Source of the DNA: Caryophanales bacterium UBA6769
Lineage (GTDB): Bacteria > Bacillota > Bacilli > Bacillales > UBA6769
NCBI GenBank assembly: GCA_002453275.1
Contig: DKGN01000138.1
Coordinates: 1-17,651 of the forward strand
Reading direction: 5' to 3'
DNA: 17,651 bases
Below the pieces are notes generated by a model. It had not been told where the DNA came from, searched no databases, and was given only the letters and a program-made list of their open reading frames with translations. How positions within the stretch are numbered: position 1 is the stretch's first letter; every line of letters starts with the position of its first letter. The position numbers were made by a program, and so were the translations under genes. Shown here in pieces: positions 1-7,763 of this stretch.

Positions 1-220
1 CTGCAATCATTAGCGAAATTACTTGTTTTTTGTTAATAGTAAACTGTCTTTTTTTAAAGAATGTAAGTAACCAAAGAATGATAGTCGCAATAATCAATTG
101 GGCGACAATCAACTGTGAAATTGAATAGCCTGCCGCAAAGTTCAATTTAACAAAAACAGGTGTAAACCCAAACAGGCCAGCACCAATGGTAAATATTGTA
201 ATTGCTTGCCAATGCTTCAT
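1..220 (-). CDS. DMT/EamA family transporter, N-terminal part only (cut by window edge)
   Basis: Reading the minus strand from an ATG at 220 gives an open frame of 73 codons that runs off the left edge. It begins MKHWQAITIFTIGAGLFGFT and has two hydrophobic segments, about residues 4-24 and 34-54, followed by a basic loop (KKRQ). The pattern of an N-terminal helix containing G-x-x-F-x-x-x-x-V-F-V-K-L, then a helix starting near a small loop, is typical of the first two membrane spans of EamA-type drug/metabolite transporters. A purine-rich stretch (GAAAAGAGAGAC on the minus strand) lies just upstream as a weak ribosome site. The gene lies 56 bases downstream of yfhF on the same strand. Substrate cannot be told. 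The family call rests on 73 residues only. Confidence 0.7.
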   Translation of the reverse strand, partial: MKHWQAITIFTIGAGLFGFTPVFVKLNFAAGYSISQLIVAQLIIATIILWLLTFFKKRQFTINKKQVISLMIA

Positions 221-251
221 TGTTGTCTCTCTTTTCGTGTCGTATTCTCCT

Positions 252-257
252 ATTATA
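252..257 (-). promoter_or_regulatory. Possible -10 box for the EamA transporter at the left edge
   Basis: The minus strand carries a perfect TATAAT between yfhF and the downstream transporter gene, 31 bases before its ATG. No convincing -35 hexamer is seen 16-18 bases upstream, so the transporter may instead be read through from yfhF. Confidence 0.3.
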
Positions 258-276
258 GTAGCATAGAAAATGCCCA

Positions 277-1179
277 CTATTTACGATAGATGCTTTCAAG
301 TGCTTCTTGTAAATGTTCGAATTTGAATTGATAGCCATGCTGCAAAGCTTTTTCAGGGAGCACTCGTTGACCTTCAAGCACAAGCAGGCTCATTTCACCA
401 AGCAAGACTTTAAGTGCAAATGCAGGTACCGGTATCCAGTGTGGTCGTTGTAAAACGGACGCGACAGTTTTACCGAATTCATTCATTCTGACTGGGTAAG
501 GGGCTGTTACATTTATATGACCTGTCAGCTTCTCTTTCTTGAGTGCGAATGAAATCATCTCACATACATCATCAATATGTACCCACGATACCCATTGATT
601 GCCGCTACCAATTTTACCTCCAATAAAGGCTTTATACGGTAACACAATTCGCGGCAACGCACCTTCCTGTTTATCTAATATAACCCCAAATCGCATAAAA
701 ACTGAGCGCACCCCTTCTCGTTCTATTCGTGTTCCAGCTTCCTCCCATTGCGCGACAACGTCAGAAAGAAAGTCTGATTGTGTCCGTTTATCCTCTTCTG
801 TATACGTTTTCGTTTCTGACGTACCGTAGTACCCGATGGCAGATGCTTGAATATAGACGTGAGGTTTTTCGGGTAATTGTTTTATGAGCTTATGAATTTC
901 AAGTGTCACATTAAGACGACTAGCCAAAATTTTTTGCTTCATCGTTTTTGTCCAGCGATTATTAATCGATTCGCCTGCTAAGTTAATAATGGCATCGACA
1001 TTGTTTAGTTTCTCAAGTGGAAGCGGGTTGTTATTGAACCATTGGACATACGTAATGCTTGGATGTGTTGGTTGTCGTGGACTCCTTGTGAGTACGATGA
1101 TGTCATGACCGTCTTGAAGAAGTCGCTGACATAAGGCTTGCCCGACTAGACCAGTCCCTCCAGCAATGACAATTTTCAC
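277..1179 (-). CDS. yfhF: YfhF, TIGR01777-type NAD(P)-binding epimerase family protein
   Basis: A 300-residue extended-SDR protein. The N-terminus (MKIVIAGGTGLVGQAL) carries the Rossmann glycine motif GGTGLVG at residues 7-13. The middle shows NLAGESI, SAIGYYG (with the tyrosine pair) and a WVHIDD segment. The C-terminal 50 residues (VPAFALKVLLGEM to LQHGYQFKF) match the DUF1731 tail of the TIGR01777 family, related to cell-division inhibitor SulA-like annotations. The reaction and substrate are unknown. The start is GTG at 1179, preceded by GAGGAGG with 6 bases of spacing; the overlapping ATG two bases upstream is followed at once by TGA. The gene is divergent from the oxidase gene at 1302. 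In B. subtilis the homologue lies directly before recX; here two other genes intervene. Confidence 0.9.
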   Translation of the reverse strand: MKIVIAGGTGLVGQALCQRLLQDGHDIIVLTRSPRQPTHPSITYVQWFNNNPLPLEKLNNVDAIINLAGESINNRWTKTMKQKILASRLNVTLEIHKLIKQLPEKPHVYIQASAIGYYGTSETKTYTEEDKRTQSDFLSDVVAQWEEAGTRIEREGVRSVFMRFGVILDKQEGALPRIVLPYKAFIGGKIGSGNQWVSWVHIDDVCEMISFALKKEKLTGHINVTAPYPVRMNEFGKTVASVLQRPHWIPVPAFALKVLLGEMSLLVLEGQRVLPEKALQHGYQFKFEHLQEALESIYRK

Positions 1180-1241
1180 ATTTAGCCTCCTCAGTAAGCT
1201 CTATAAGTATTCGTTTGAAGTATTATCTCATAAATACATGA

Positions 1242-1270
1242 TTGTGAAGTTGGACGCAAGCTTTTACAAT
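1242..1270 (+). promoter_or_regulatory. Sigma-A promoter of the lhgO-EamA pair
   Basis: TTGTGA at 1242-1247 and TACAAT at 1265-1270 are separated by 17 bases (4/6 and 5/6 matches to consensus). Transcription would start near 1277, just before the ribosome site GGGAGG at 1285-1290. Confidence 0.6.
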
Positions 1271-1301
1271 TAGAGGAGAGATAAGGGAGGAATTGTCCGT
1301 G

Positions 1302-2543
1302 ATGTTTGATATCGCAATTATCGGTGGGGGAATTGTTGGGCTTTCGACAGGCATGTCACTTACGCAGCAACATCCTCACCTTCGTATAGTCGTCATCGAA
1401 AAGGAATCCGATTGGGCTCAGCATCAAACAGGTCGAAACAGCGGGGTCATCCATTCGGGGATTTACTATCAACCTAACAGTTATAAAGCGAGATTTGCAC
1501 GTGAAGGGAATCAAGCAATAATTGATTTTTGTGAAGAGCATGGCATTCAATATGAGGTTTGTGGCAAAGTCATTGTTGCCGTTGATGAAGCAGAGCTTCT
1601 GTTAATGGATAACCTCTATGAGCGTGGCTTGGCAAACCATTTACGTGTTAGAAAAATGGGACGCGAGGAATTGCGAGAAATTGAGCCGCACGTCAATGGG
1701 ATTGGAGCTATTCATGTCCAAGATTGTGGCATCGTTGATTACAGTAAAGTCGCTCGAGCCTTTAAGAATATTGTGGCACGTAATGGCGGTGAACTCCGAC
1801 TATCGACAAAGGTAGAAAACATAGCTGAGCGAGAAGATAGTGTCACGATTGAAACGAACAATGGGACTATTCATGCACGCTACGTCATCAACTGTGCTGG
1901 ACTACACAGTGATCGGATCGCCAGCATGGTCGGCTTACAAACTAGAATGCAAATTGTTCCGTTTCGCGGAGAATATTACGAGCTTATAAAGGAAAAGGAA
2001 CATCTCGTGAAGCACCTTATTTATCCTGTGCCAAATCCTAATTTTCCTTTTTTGGGCGTGCATTTTACTCGCATGATGAACGGTGGGATTCACGCAGGAC
2101 CGAACGCCGTCCTTGCGTTTAAACGTGAAGGTTATTCAAAAACAGATATGAATGCTAAGGATCTTCTGGAAGTTCTTACATACTTAGGCTTTTGGAAAAT
2201 GGCAATCCCGAACATGAAGGAAGGTCTGCACGAAATGATTCGTTCCTTTAGCAAAAAAGCATTTTTAAAAAGCTTACAACGGCTCATTCCAGACATTGAA
2301 AAAAATGACATCATTCCGTCAAGCGCAGGAGTTCGCGCCCAGGCACTCAAAAGGGACGGAAGTTTAGTCGATGACTTCGCCATTTTTGAAAGCAAACGTT
2401 CGATTCACGTGTGCAATGCGCCATCCCCTGCAGCAACCGCTTCGATTATGATTGGGAGAGAGATTGTGAAGAGGATACCTGAGCATTTTTTTGAAAAAGG
2501 AAAAGACATCTATACGGCATATTCGCGTGAGGAATCGAAATGA
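1302..2543 (+). CDS. lhgO: L-2-hydroxyglutarate oxidase (FAD-dependent, DAO family)
   Basis: About 413 residues. The N-terminus MFDIAIIGGGIVGLSTG gives the FAD dinucleotide-binding motif G8-G-G10-x-x-G13. The segment GRNSGVIHSGIYY near residue 45 and the C-terminal APSPAATASIMIGREIV are characteristic of LhgO/YgaF-type enzymes. These oxidise L-2-hydroxyglutarate to 2-oxoglutarate and pass electrons to the respiratory chain at the membrane. The start is uncertain within nine bases: TTG 1293, GTG 1299 and ATG 1302 are in frame. GGGAGG at 1285-1290 is too close for TTG, ideal for GTG (8 bases) and acceptable for ATG (11 bases); ATG best fits the family N-terminus. The stop overlaps the next gene's ATG in ATGA, so the two are translationally coupled. 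General DAO-family oxidase is the fallback call. Confidence 0.87.
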   Translation: MFDIAIIGGGIVGLSTGMSLTQQHPHLRIVVIEKESDWAQHQTGRNSGVIHSGIYYQPNSYKARFAREGNQAIIDFCEEHGIQYEVCGKVIVAVDEAELLLMDNLYERGLANHLRVRKMGREELREIEPHVNGIGAIHVQDCGIVDYSKVARAFKNIVARNGGELRLSTKVENIAEREDSVTIETNNGTIHARYVINCAGLHSDRIASMVGLQTRMQIVPFRGEYYELIKEKEHLVKHLIYPVPNPNFPFLGVHFTRMMNGGIHAGPNAVLAFKREGYSKTDMNAKDLLEVLTYLGFWKMAIPNMKEGLHEMIRSFSKKAFLKSLQRLIPDIEKNDIIPSSAGVRAQALKRDGSLVDDFAIFESKRSIHVCNAPSPAATASIMIGREIVKRIPEHFFEKGKDIYTAYSREESK

Positions 2544-3403
2544 AAAGACCATTAGCTATTTTTTTGATTTTGTTTGCAGCCATCTTATGGGGGACGACAG
2601 GAACAGCGCAAACATTCGTAACAGAAGAGGCAAGCCCTATACTCATCGGTGCCGTTCGCGTTGCCATTGGGGGCCCTGTTCTGCTTTTGTTTGCTTATTT
2701 ACAAGGGAAATTAAGCTTGCATGGTTGGAAGGTGATGCCAGTCATCGTTGCTGCTTTGGGTGTTGCACTATATCAACCGTTGTTTTTTTCCGCAGTGAAA
2801 GAGACGGGAGTTGCTGTCGGAACAGTTGTAGCAATTGGCAGTGCCCCAATTTTAGCAGGATTGTTCGAAGGGGTGTTTACGAGAAAGAGAAAGCTTCCAA
2901 ATCGCATGTGGTGGATTGCAACGTTTTTTTCAGTTATTGGTTGCACGATACTCACTTTCATTAGCTCAGAAATAAATGTCACGCTATTAGGGATCATACT
3001 TGCCGTTGGGGCAGGTCTTTCGTTTTCTATTTATACGATCGTGACGAAACAATTGCTAGAGAAACATGAATCAGAAGCAGTCATCGGCGTCATTTTTACT
3101 TTAAGCGCGATTTATTTACTGCCCATCTTATTTATCTATCCTATCACACCATTATTGAATCCGAATGGTATTAGTGTTGCGTTGTATCTAGGGATATTTG
3201 CTACTGGACTCGCCTATTTGTTTTTTGCGAGAGGACTAGCAAGCGTACCTGCCTCATCCGCAATTACGCTGTCGTTAGCCGAGCCACTTACAGCTACATT
3301 GCTAGGGGTACTCGTCGTTGGTGAAATCCTTGCACCTGTCGCATGGTTTGGCATTTTTTTGCTGTTCATCGGGCTAGGAACTTTGTCATTTAGCCGAACG
3401 TGA
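2540..3403 (+). CDS. EamA/DMT family transporter
   Basis: A 287-residue membrane protein with ten hydrophobic segments arranged as two EamA repeats, roughly residues 5-140 and 150-283. The first repeat opens with a segment containing LWGTTGTAQTFV, the typical W-G start of the family. The second ends with SLAEPLTATLLGVLVVGE, the conserved helix-9 motif, followed by a last helix. Such proteins move small organic metabolites or drugs across the cytoplasmic membrane, often outward. The ATG overlaps the stop of lhgO by four bases, so expression should be coupled to the oxidase. This suggests, but does not show, that it carries a related organic acid or another product of the same pathway. No ribosome site of its own beyond GAGGAATC is seen. 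No clear terminator follows. Confidence 0.88.
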   Translation: MKRPLAIFLILFAAILWGTTGTAQTFVTEEASPILIGAVRVAIGGPVLLLFAYLQGKLSLHGWKVMPVIVAALGVALYQPLFFSAVKETGVAVGTVVAIGSAPILAGLFEGVFTRKRKLPNRMWWIATFFSVIGCTILTFISSEINVTLLGIILAVGAGLSFSIYTIVTKQLLEKHESEAVIGVIFTLSAIYLLPILFIYPITPLLNPNGISVALYLGIFATGLAYLFFARGLASVPASSAITLSLAEPLTATLLGVLVVGEILAPVAWFGIFLLFIGLGTLSFSRT

Positions 3404-3479
3404 ACAACCCCCTATTAATATGAAGAAAACGAGAGTTTTTGAAATGGAGAAAGAGCTAGACCTATGGTTTCTTTCCGAG

Positions 3480-3508
3480 TTACTTAAGGAAGAATAAGAA
3501 ATTATGAT
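3480..3508 (+). promoter_or_regulatory. Weak candidate promoter for recX-yfhH
   Basis: TATGAT at 3503-3508 is a good -10 box (5/6). The hexamer 17 bases upstream, TTACTT at 3480-3485, is a poor -35. A transcript would begin near 3515, shortly before the recX ribosome site at 3520. Confidence 0.3.
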
Positions 3509-3531
3509 AAACTGTACATGAGGTGATGCAA

Positions 3532-4347
3532 ATGGCAATCATCACACGAATTACGACACAAAAAAAGAATCAGGGACGCTATTCCATATACATTGACAAC
3601 GGAAGCGGAGAACAATTTGGCTTTGGGGTCGATGAAGATGTCCTTATTCAATTTGAACTCCGTAAAGGACTCAAGCTTGACGGGAACTTGATAAAAAAAA
3701 TTACGTATGAAGATGAAGTGAAAAAAGCGCTTCATCAATGCTATTCCTATTTGTCTTATCGGATGCGTTCTGAATTAGAAGTGAAGAGACATTTGCAAAA
3801 AAAAGAAATCGAGGAACCAATTATTTATCAAGTTATTGAACAATTGAGAAAGCAAAAATACGTTGATGACTTAGCCTTTGCGCAAAGCTATGTGCGCGAT
3901 AAAAAAAGATTACTTACGAAGGGTCCCCTTTTACTTAAAAAAGAATTACAGGAAAAAGGCGTTCAAGAAGATAAAATCGGACAAGCCTTAAAAGAATATG
4001 CAAAGCATGAGCAGCTTGAAGCGGCTTCCTTGTTCGTTACGAAAAGGGCCGCCCGGGCACATAAAGACTCAAATAGGATGTTCCTTCAAAAATTGAAGCT
4101 TCAACTTCAACAAAAAGGGTTCACCCATGAAGTTATTCAAGAAGCTGTTGACTGTCTTCCGGAAAGAAATGACAAGAATGAATACAAGATTTTATTAAAG
4201 CAAGCGAAGCGGGCACACAACCGATACAAGAAATATAGTGGTTATGATTACACCCAGCGAATGAAACAGTATTTATATCGAAGGGGCTTCTCACTCACTG
4301 ATATTAATGACGTGCTTCAACACATGCAAGAGGCGGAAAAGGAGTAG
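3532..4347 (+). CDS. recX: Recombination regulator RecX
   Basis: A 271-residue protein rich in Lys, Glu and Gln, matching the long RecX form of Bacilli. The N-terminal 65 residues (MAIITRITTQ, then FGFGVDEDVL) are the extra domain seen in Bacillus proteins. From about residue 65 there are repeated three-helix modules: SYRMRSELEVKRHL, YVDDLAFAQSYVRDK and the C-terminal YLYRRGFSLTDINDVL. RecX binds RecA filaments and modulates strand exchange and SOS output. GTG 3523 and ATG 3526 are also in frame, but the ribosome site GAGGTGAT (3520-3527) covers them and lies 8 bases from ATG 3532, which decides the start. yfhH follows after five bases. I see no LexA box upstream. Confidence 0.93.
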   Translation: MAIITRITTQKKNQGRYSIYIDNGSGEQFGFGVDEDVLIQFELRKGLKLDGNLIKKITYEDEVKKALHQCYSYLSYRMRSELEVKRHLQKKEIEEPIIYQVIEQLRKQKYVDDLAFAQSYVRDKKRLLTKGPLLLKKELQEKGVQEDKIGQALKEYAKHEQLEAASLFVTKRAARAHKDSNRMFLQKLKLQLQQKGFTHEVIQEAVDCLPERNDKNEYKILLKQAKRAHNRYKKYSGYDYTQRMKQYLYRRGFSLTDINDVLQHMQEAEKE

Positions 4348-4352
4348 AGCAA

Positions 4353-4664
4353 ATGGAAAAGCGGTACAGTGAAATGACAACGGCAGAATTAAAAAGTGAA
4401 ATAGCGAATCTACATGAAAAGGCGAGAAAAGCGGAACAAATGGGAATTATTAACGAAGTCCACGTCTTAAAACGAAAAATTGTGATGGCTGAAGCGTATT
4501 TGCTTGATCCCGCTGATTTTAAAAAAGGTGAGACATACGCAGTCAAAGATGAACCAGAGGAAACATTCACGATTGACTATTTAAAAGGAAATTTCGCATG
4601 GGGCTACAAGCGAGGTAATGAAGAATTAACAGCTTACCCAATTTCATTGTTAATCAAAGAATAA
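4353..4664 (+). CDS. yfhH: YfhH family protein (DUF1811)
   Basis: A 103-residue soluble protein of unknown function. The N-terminal half (residues 1-50) is a charged helical hairpin: MEKRYSEMT, then ARKAEQMGIINEV and LKRKIVMAEAYLLDP. The C-terminal half is a small beta domain with GETYAVKDEPEETFTIDYL and FAWGYKRG. This arrangement matches the Bacillus YfhH/DUF1811 family as I recall it, at the usual length of about 104. AAGGAG inside the end of recX serves as its ribosome site and only five bases separate the two genes, so they form a transcription unit. The stop lies 16 bases from the stop of the convergent yfhP, with no terminator visible between them. Confidence 0.88.
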   Translation: MEKRYSEMTTAELKSEIANLHEKARKAEQMGIINEVHVLKRKIVMAEAYLLDPADFKKGETYAVKDEPEETFTIDYLKGNFAWGYKRGNEELTAYPISLLIKE

Positions 4665-4680
4665 CGCCCCATGACGATAT

Positions 4681-5673
4681 TTAATAACCATTAGCTGTAT
4701 TGAGTTTTTTTTTAAGCCGATCTGTATTATAGATCCAACCTGTATATGAATGAATTACGTGTAAATCTTGATCCAATTTGACAACAGCAATAAACGGATA
4801 GTGGCCTTTGCTTCGGTACCGTAAATCTATAAAACGGACTTCAAAGCCACCTTCATCAGATTTACCCACTTCCCAACGATAGACAGGGGAAAAAGATAAA
4901 AACGCTGATAAATTTTCGTCCTTTTTTGCTGCTTCAATGACAGGTGTTTCAGGGATTGGTCGTCTTGTATATACGTCTAAAATTGAAATTTGCATTCGTT
5001 TTGCGGTCGCAACGTAAAATTTTTCTTTTGTTTTGACAGCGATGAGCCATTTATTCCAGTTAAGTGTCGGTGACACAAGCACATCTTCGAGCGTTTCATC
5101 TTCAATTTTTCGCTTGACTTGTCTGATGAGCAAATGGTGGACGTACGTTCTCCATGCGTAATAACCGATCAAAATGGCGTAAATCGTCACGAAGACAGGG
5201 GCAGGCTCAAAGCCAATAAGCCAAAGTAAAATCCCGATGATGTGAATGGAAAAAATAAATGGATCGAATGTGTTAATGATGCCGAGGGCAATCCACTTTT
5301 TGCTAAAGGGACGAAGGGCTTGTGTTCCATAAGCATTAAATAAATCTACGAAAACGTGTAAAAACACTGCGAGAAACGTCCAGATCCAAATATGCAAGAC
5401 ACTTAATGCTGGATTGAAAGTAAATAGGGCTAATGTAATTAAGACTGGCCACAATAAGACGGCCGGAATGGAATGTGTAATGCCACGGTGATGGCGTAAA
5501 TAAACAGCATTGCTTCTTAATTTTAAAATCGTATCAAAATCGGGTGCATTCGATCCGATGATTGTGCCGGCAATAACGATATGGTGTAAAGCAGGGTCTT
5601 GAGAAACGACTGGGTCTAACGTTGCCAATCCTCCAAGTGCGATCCCCATTACGATGTGCGTACCAGTGTCCAT
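4681..5673 (-). CDS. yfhP: YfhP, membrane-bound metal-dependent hydrolase family (YdjM-like)
   Basis: A 330-residue protein. The N-terminus shows H6 in MDTGTHIVMG, then N-A-P-D45-F-D47 and H61-H62-R-G-I-T-H67-S. These histidines and aspartates are the conserved probable metal ligands of the YdjM/DUF457 family. Four or so hydrophobic segments follow (about residues 68-90, 94-112, 135-155 and 157-175). The C-terminal 150 residues look soluble. AGGAGG lies 11 bases upstream of ATG 5673. I recall B. subtilis YfhP being described as a negative regulator of mutY(yfhQ), fabL, sspE and its own gene; here it is divergent from exactly that set. No helix-turn-helix is evident, so any repressor role may be indirect. 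The biochemical reaction is unknown. Confidence 0.88.
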   Translation of the reverse strand: MDTGTHIVMGIALGGLATLDPVVSQDPALHHIVIAGTIIGSNAPDFDTILKLRSNAVYLRHHRGITHSIPAVLLWPVLITLALFTFNPALSVLHIWIWTFLAVFLHVFVDLFNAYGTQALRPFSKKWIALGIINTFDPFIFSIHIIGILLWLIGFEPAPVFVTIYAILIGYYAWRTYVHHLLIRQVKRKIEDETLEDVLVSPTLNWNKWLIAVKTKEKFYVATAKRMQISILDVYTRRPIPETPVIEAAKKDENLSAFLSFSPVYRWEVGKSDEGGFEVRFIDLRYRSKGHYPFIAVVKLDQDLHVIHSYTGWIYNTDRLKKKLNTANGY

Positions 5674-5769
5674 CTAGTTTCGTTCCTCCTTGACATGCTC
5701 GCGAAAAAATTCTTTGAAAACATATTCGACTATTCATTAGTTATACCCGATTTTACCGCTCATAAAAAG

Positions 5770-5798
5770 TTAAATTTTTGTGACGTTTATTTTATACT
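5770..5798 (+). promoter_or_regulatory. Sigma-A promoter of the mutY-SDR-fabL operon
   Basis: TTAAAT at 5770-5775 and TATACT at 5793-5798 are 17 bases apart (3/6 and 5/6 matches). A start near 5805 would give an untranslated leader of about 80 bases before the preferred mutY ATG. Confidence 0.5.
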
Positions 5799-5831
5799 AA
5801 AAAAAAGAACAAATTTCCGGGCGATTTGAGT

Positions 5832-5846
5832 ACTTTGGTTCAAAGT
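5832..5846 (+). promoter_or_regulatory. Inverted repeat in the mutY leader, possible operator
   Basis: ACTTTG-gtt-CAAAGT is a perfect 6-3-6 inverted repeat about 27 bases past the predicted transcription start. It could be a protein-binding site or a small RNA hairpin. No second full copy is seen elsewhere in the window. Confidence 0.35.
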
Positions 5847-5885
5847 GTAACACCGAAGTTTTGCCAATTGGAAGATTTTTTTGTT

Positions 5886-6998
5886 ATGAAAGGGAAGGAT
5901 GACAGAATCGGTAAAATGCTGAAAAAGGCAGACTTAAATCAGAAAGAATTTCAACATAACTTACTTACTTGGTATAGTGAAAATAAACGTGACTTGCCAT
6001 GGCGGAAAACGTCTAATCCTTATCACATCTGGGTTTCAGAAATTATGCTACAACAAACGCGAGTAGATACGGTCATCCCTTACTTCAATAATTTTATCGA
6101 ACAGTTTCCGACGATTGAGGCGTTAGCTGAAGCGGATGAAGAAGCCGTTTTAAAAGCGTGGGAAGGACTCGGTTATTATTCACGCGCGAGAAACTTACAA
6201 GCGGCCGTGCGTGAAGTCAAGGAAAGCTACGGGGGTACTGTACCAAATAATGAGGAAGAAATCTCTACATTAAAAGGTGTCGGTCCTTACACCGCAGGTG
6301 CAATTTTAAGCATCGCGTTTGGAAAGCCTGTCCCTGCAGTTGATGGCAACGTTATGCGCGTATTATCTCGAATACTTCTCGTTCAAGACGATATTTCAAA
6401 AGTGAAAACGAGAAAAGCATTTGAACGAGCTGTAAGAAAGTTAATTCCAGACGATTCTGCTTCGAGCTTTAATCAAGCTTTGATGGAACTTGGCGCGGTC
6501 GTATGTACACCAAAGTCCCCAGGTTGCTTACTCTGTCCGGTACAAACTGAATGTCAGGCCTTTCATAAAGGAATGCAGCATGAACTACCTGTAAAAGCAA
6601 AAAAGAAACCACCAAAACCGGTTAATATGGCAGTCGCTGTGCTAGAACAAGACAATCATTTTTTAATTTTAAAAAGACCGGATGAAGGCTTGCTTGCAAA
6701 CCTTTGGGAATTCCCTAATTGTGAGATTGATACGCAAAGTGATACGAAGCAACAGTTGCATAGCTTTCTAAATGAAGATTGGGGTTTAGATGTTCAGCTA
6801 CGAGATCATGTTCTTACTTTTGAGCACACTTTTTCACATATAAAGTGGAAATTGGATGTATATCGTGGCGTCTTACATACTAACTTGATTGAAACGGAAG
6901 AGGTTAAGTTAGCTACGATAGCTGAGTTAGATCGGTATCCATTTTCCGTTTCGCATCAAAAAATTAAAGGGAGGCTGAACGAATGGATCTTGGATTAA
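5886..6998 (+). CDS. mutY: Adenine DNA glycosylase MutY
   Basis: A 370-residue base-excision enzyme that removes adenine mispaired with 8-oxoguanine. Seen in order: WVSEIMLQQTRV with the catalytic glutamate E52; the helix-hairpin-helix LKGVGPYTAGAI; VPAVDGNVMRV with catalytic D153; the iron-sulfur cluster cysteines C207, C214, C217 and C223 (C-x6-C-x2-C-x5-C); then a C-terminal NUDIX-like domain from about residue 240 with the FSH motif (FEHTFSHIKWKL) that reads 8-oxoguanine. The frame is open to TTG 5826, but no ribosome site precedes it. ATG 5886 has a weak GGAAG 11 bases away and gives the usual family length; ATG 5916 is the alternative (360 residues). The last 16 bases overlap the next gene. 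Length and all key residues are intact. Confidence 0.95.
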   Translation: MKGKDDRIGKMLKKADLNQKEFQHNLLTWYSENKRDLPWRKTSNPYHIWVSEIMLQQTRVDTVIPYFNNFIEQFPTIEALAEADEEAVLKAWEGLGYYSRARNLQAAVREVKESYGGTVPNNEEEISTLKGVGPYTAGAILSIAFGKPVPAVDGNVMRVLSRILLVQDDISKVKTRKAFERAVRKLIPDDSASSFNQALMELGAVVCTPKSPGCLLCPVQTECQAFHKGMQHELPVKAKKKPPKPVNMAVAVLEQDNHFLILKRPDEGLLANLWEFPNCEIDTQSDTKQQLHSFLNEDWGLDVQLRDHVLTFEHTFSHIKWKLDVYRGVLHTNLIETEEVKLATIAELDRYPFSVSHQKIKGRLNEWILD

Positions 6999-7741
6999 AA
7001 GGAAAAGTAGTCTTAATTACAGGTGGCTCACAAGGGATCGGAAGAGCAATTGCAGAAGCATTTCACGGACAAGGTGCACGGGTCGCGATTACAGCTAGGG
7101 GATCCGAGGATTTACACGAATGCGAACGAGAAATGGCAGGGATTTTTACCTTTGCGGGAGACATGACAGAAGCAACAACACGGAAAAAGTTAATTGAAGA
7201 TATTCTTCAAAAATGGGGTACGATTGACATCTTAGTGAACAATGTCGGCGGAAGCAATGGAGCGACAGTGGCAGAAACGAAGTTAGAACTGTTCGAGGAT
7301 GCAATGGCGCTAAACTTTTATTCGACGGTTGATTTAAGTAAGCATGTCCTTCCAATCATGAAGGAGAAGCAGGCTGGTGTCGTTATTAACATTACGTCCA
7401 TTTTTGGACGGGAATCAGGTGGAAAGGCGACGTACAATGCGGCGAAATCAGCAACAATTAGCTTTACAAAAGCGTTAGCAGATGAAGCAATTCAAGATGG
7501 AATCCGTGTTAACGGCATTGCACCTGGTTCAATCTTACACCCGACAGGCAACTGGCAACAACGGATCGAAGAAGATCCTGAAAAAATGAACAAATTTGTA
7601 AATGATGAAATTCCAGCAGGTCGGTTCGGGACACCGGAAGAAGTCGCGAACGTGGCTTTATTTTTAGCTTCCGAAAAAGCATCATGGATTGTTGGCGCAA
7701 CGATTAATGTCGATGGCGGACAATCTAGAAGTAATTTTTAG
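6983..7741 (+). CDS. SDR family NAD(P)-dependent oxidoreductase
   Basis: A 252-residue classical short-chain dehydrogenase/reductase. The cofactor motif T13-G-G-S-Q-G18-I-G20 and the N-N-V-G-G segment near residue 88 are present. The catalytic set is S139 with Y151-N-A-A-K155 (Y-x3-K). The C-terminus ends SWIVGATINVDGGQS, as in FabG-like enzymes. The substrate cannot be read from sequence; 3-oxoacyl-thioester or alcohol reductase activity is possible. The start ATG has AGGGAGG eight bases upstream, inside the end of mutY, and overlaps mutY by 16 bases. fabL follows after 22 bases. To my recollection B. subtilis has fabL directly after mutY, so this gene would be an addition to the operon. Confidence 0.9.
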   Translation: MDLGLKGKVVLITGGSQGIGRAIAEAFHGQGARVAITARGSEDLHECEREMAGIFTFAGDMTEATTRKKLIEDILQKWGTIDILVNNVGGSNGATVAETKLELFEDAMALNFYSTVDLSKHVLPIMKEKQAGVVINITSIFGRESGGKATYNAAKSATISFTKALADEAIQDGIRVNGIAPGSILHPTGNWQQRIEEDPEKMNKFVNDEIPAGRFGTPEEVANVALFLASEKASWIVGATINVDGGQSRSNF

Positions 7742-7763
7742 TCGAAAAAGAGAGGGACAAATG

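Noticed and set aside
2491..2964. A 157-codon open frame on the plus strand overlapping the EamA transporter gene
   Set aside because: It is another frame of lhgO and the transporter, is rich in Cys, Arg and Ser as shadow frames are, and has no ribosome site. The transporter frame has clear family features.
3390..3405. CGAACGTGAAC before recX as a LexA (SOS) box
   Set aside because: The Bacillus box needs CGAAC-N4-GTTCG; the second half here is a direct rather than inverted repeat.
5808..5822. GAACAAATTTCCGG upstream of mutY as a LexA box
   Set aside because: Only the first half-site matches; the second half lacks GTTC.
5826..5885. Extension of mutY to TTG 5826
   Set aside because: No ribosome site precedes it, the extra 20 residues are not family-like, and the length from ATG 5886 agrees with known MutY.
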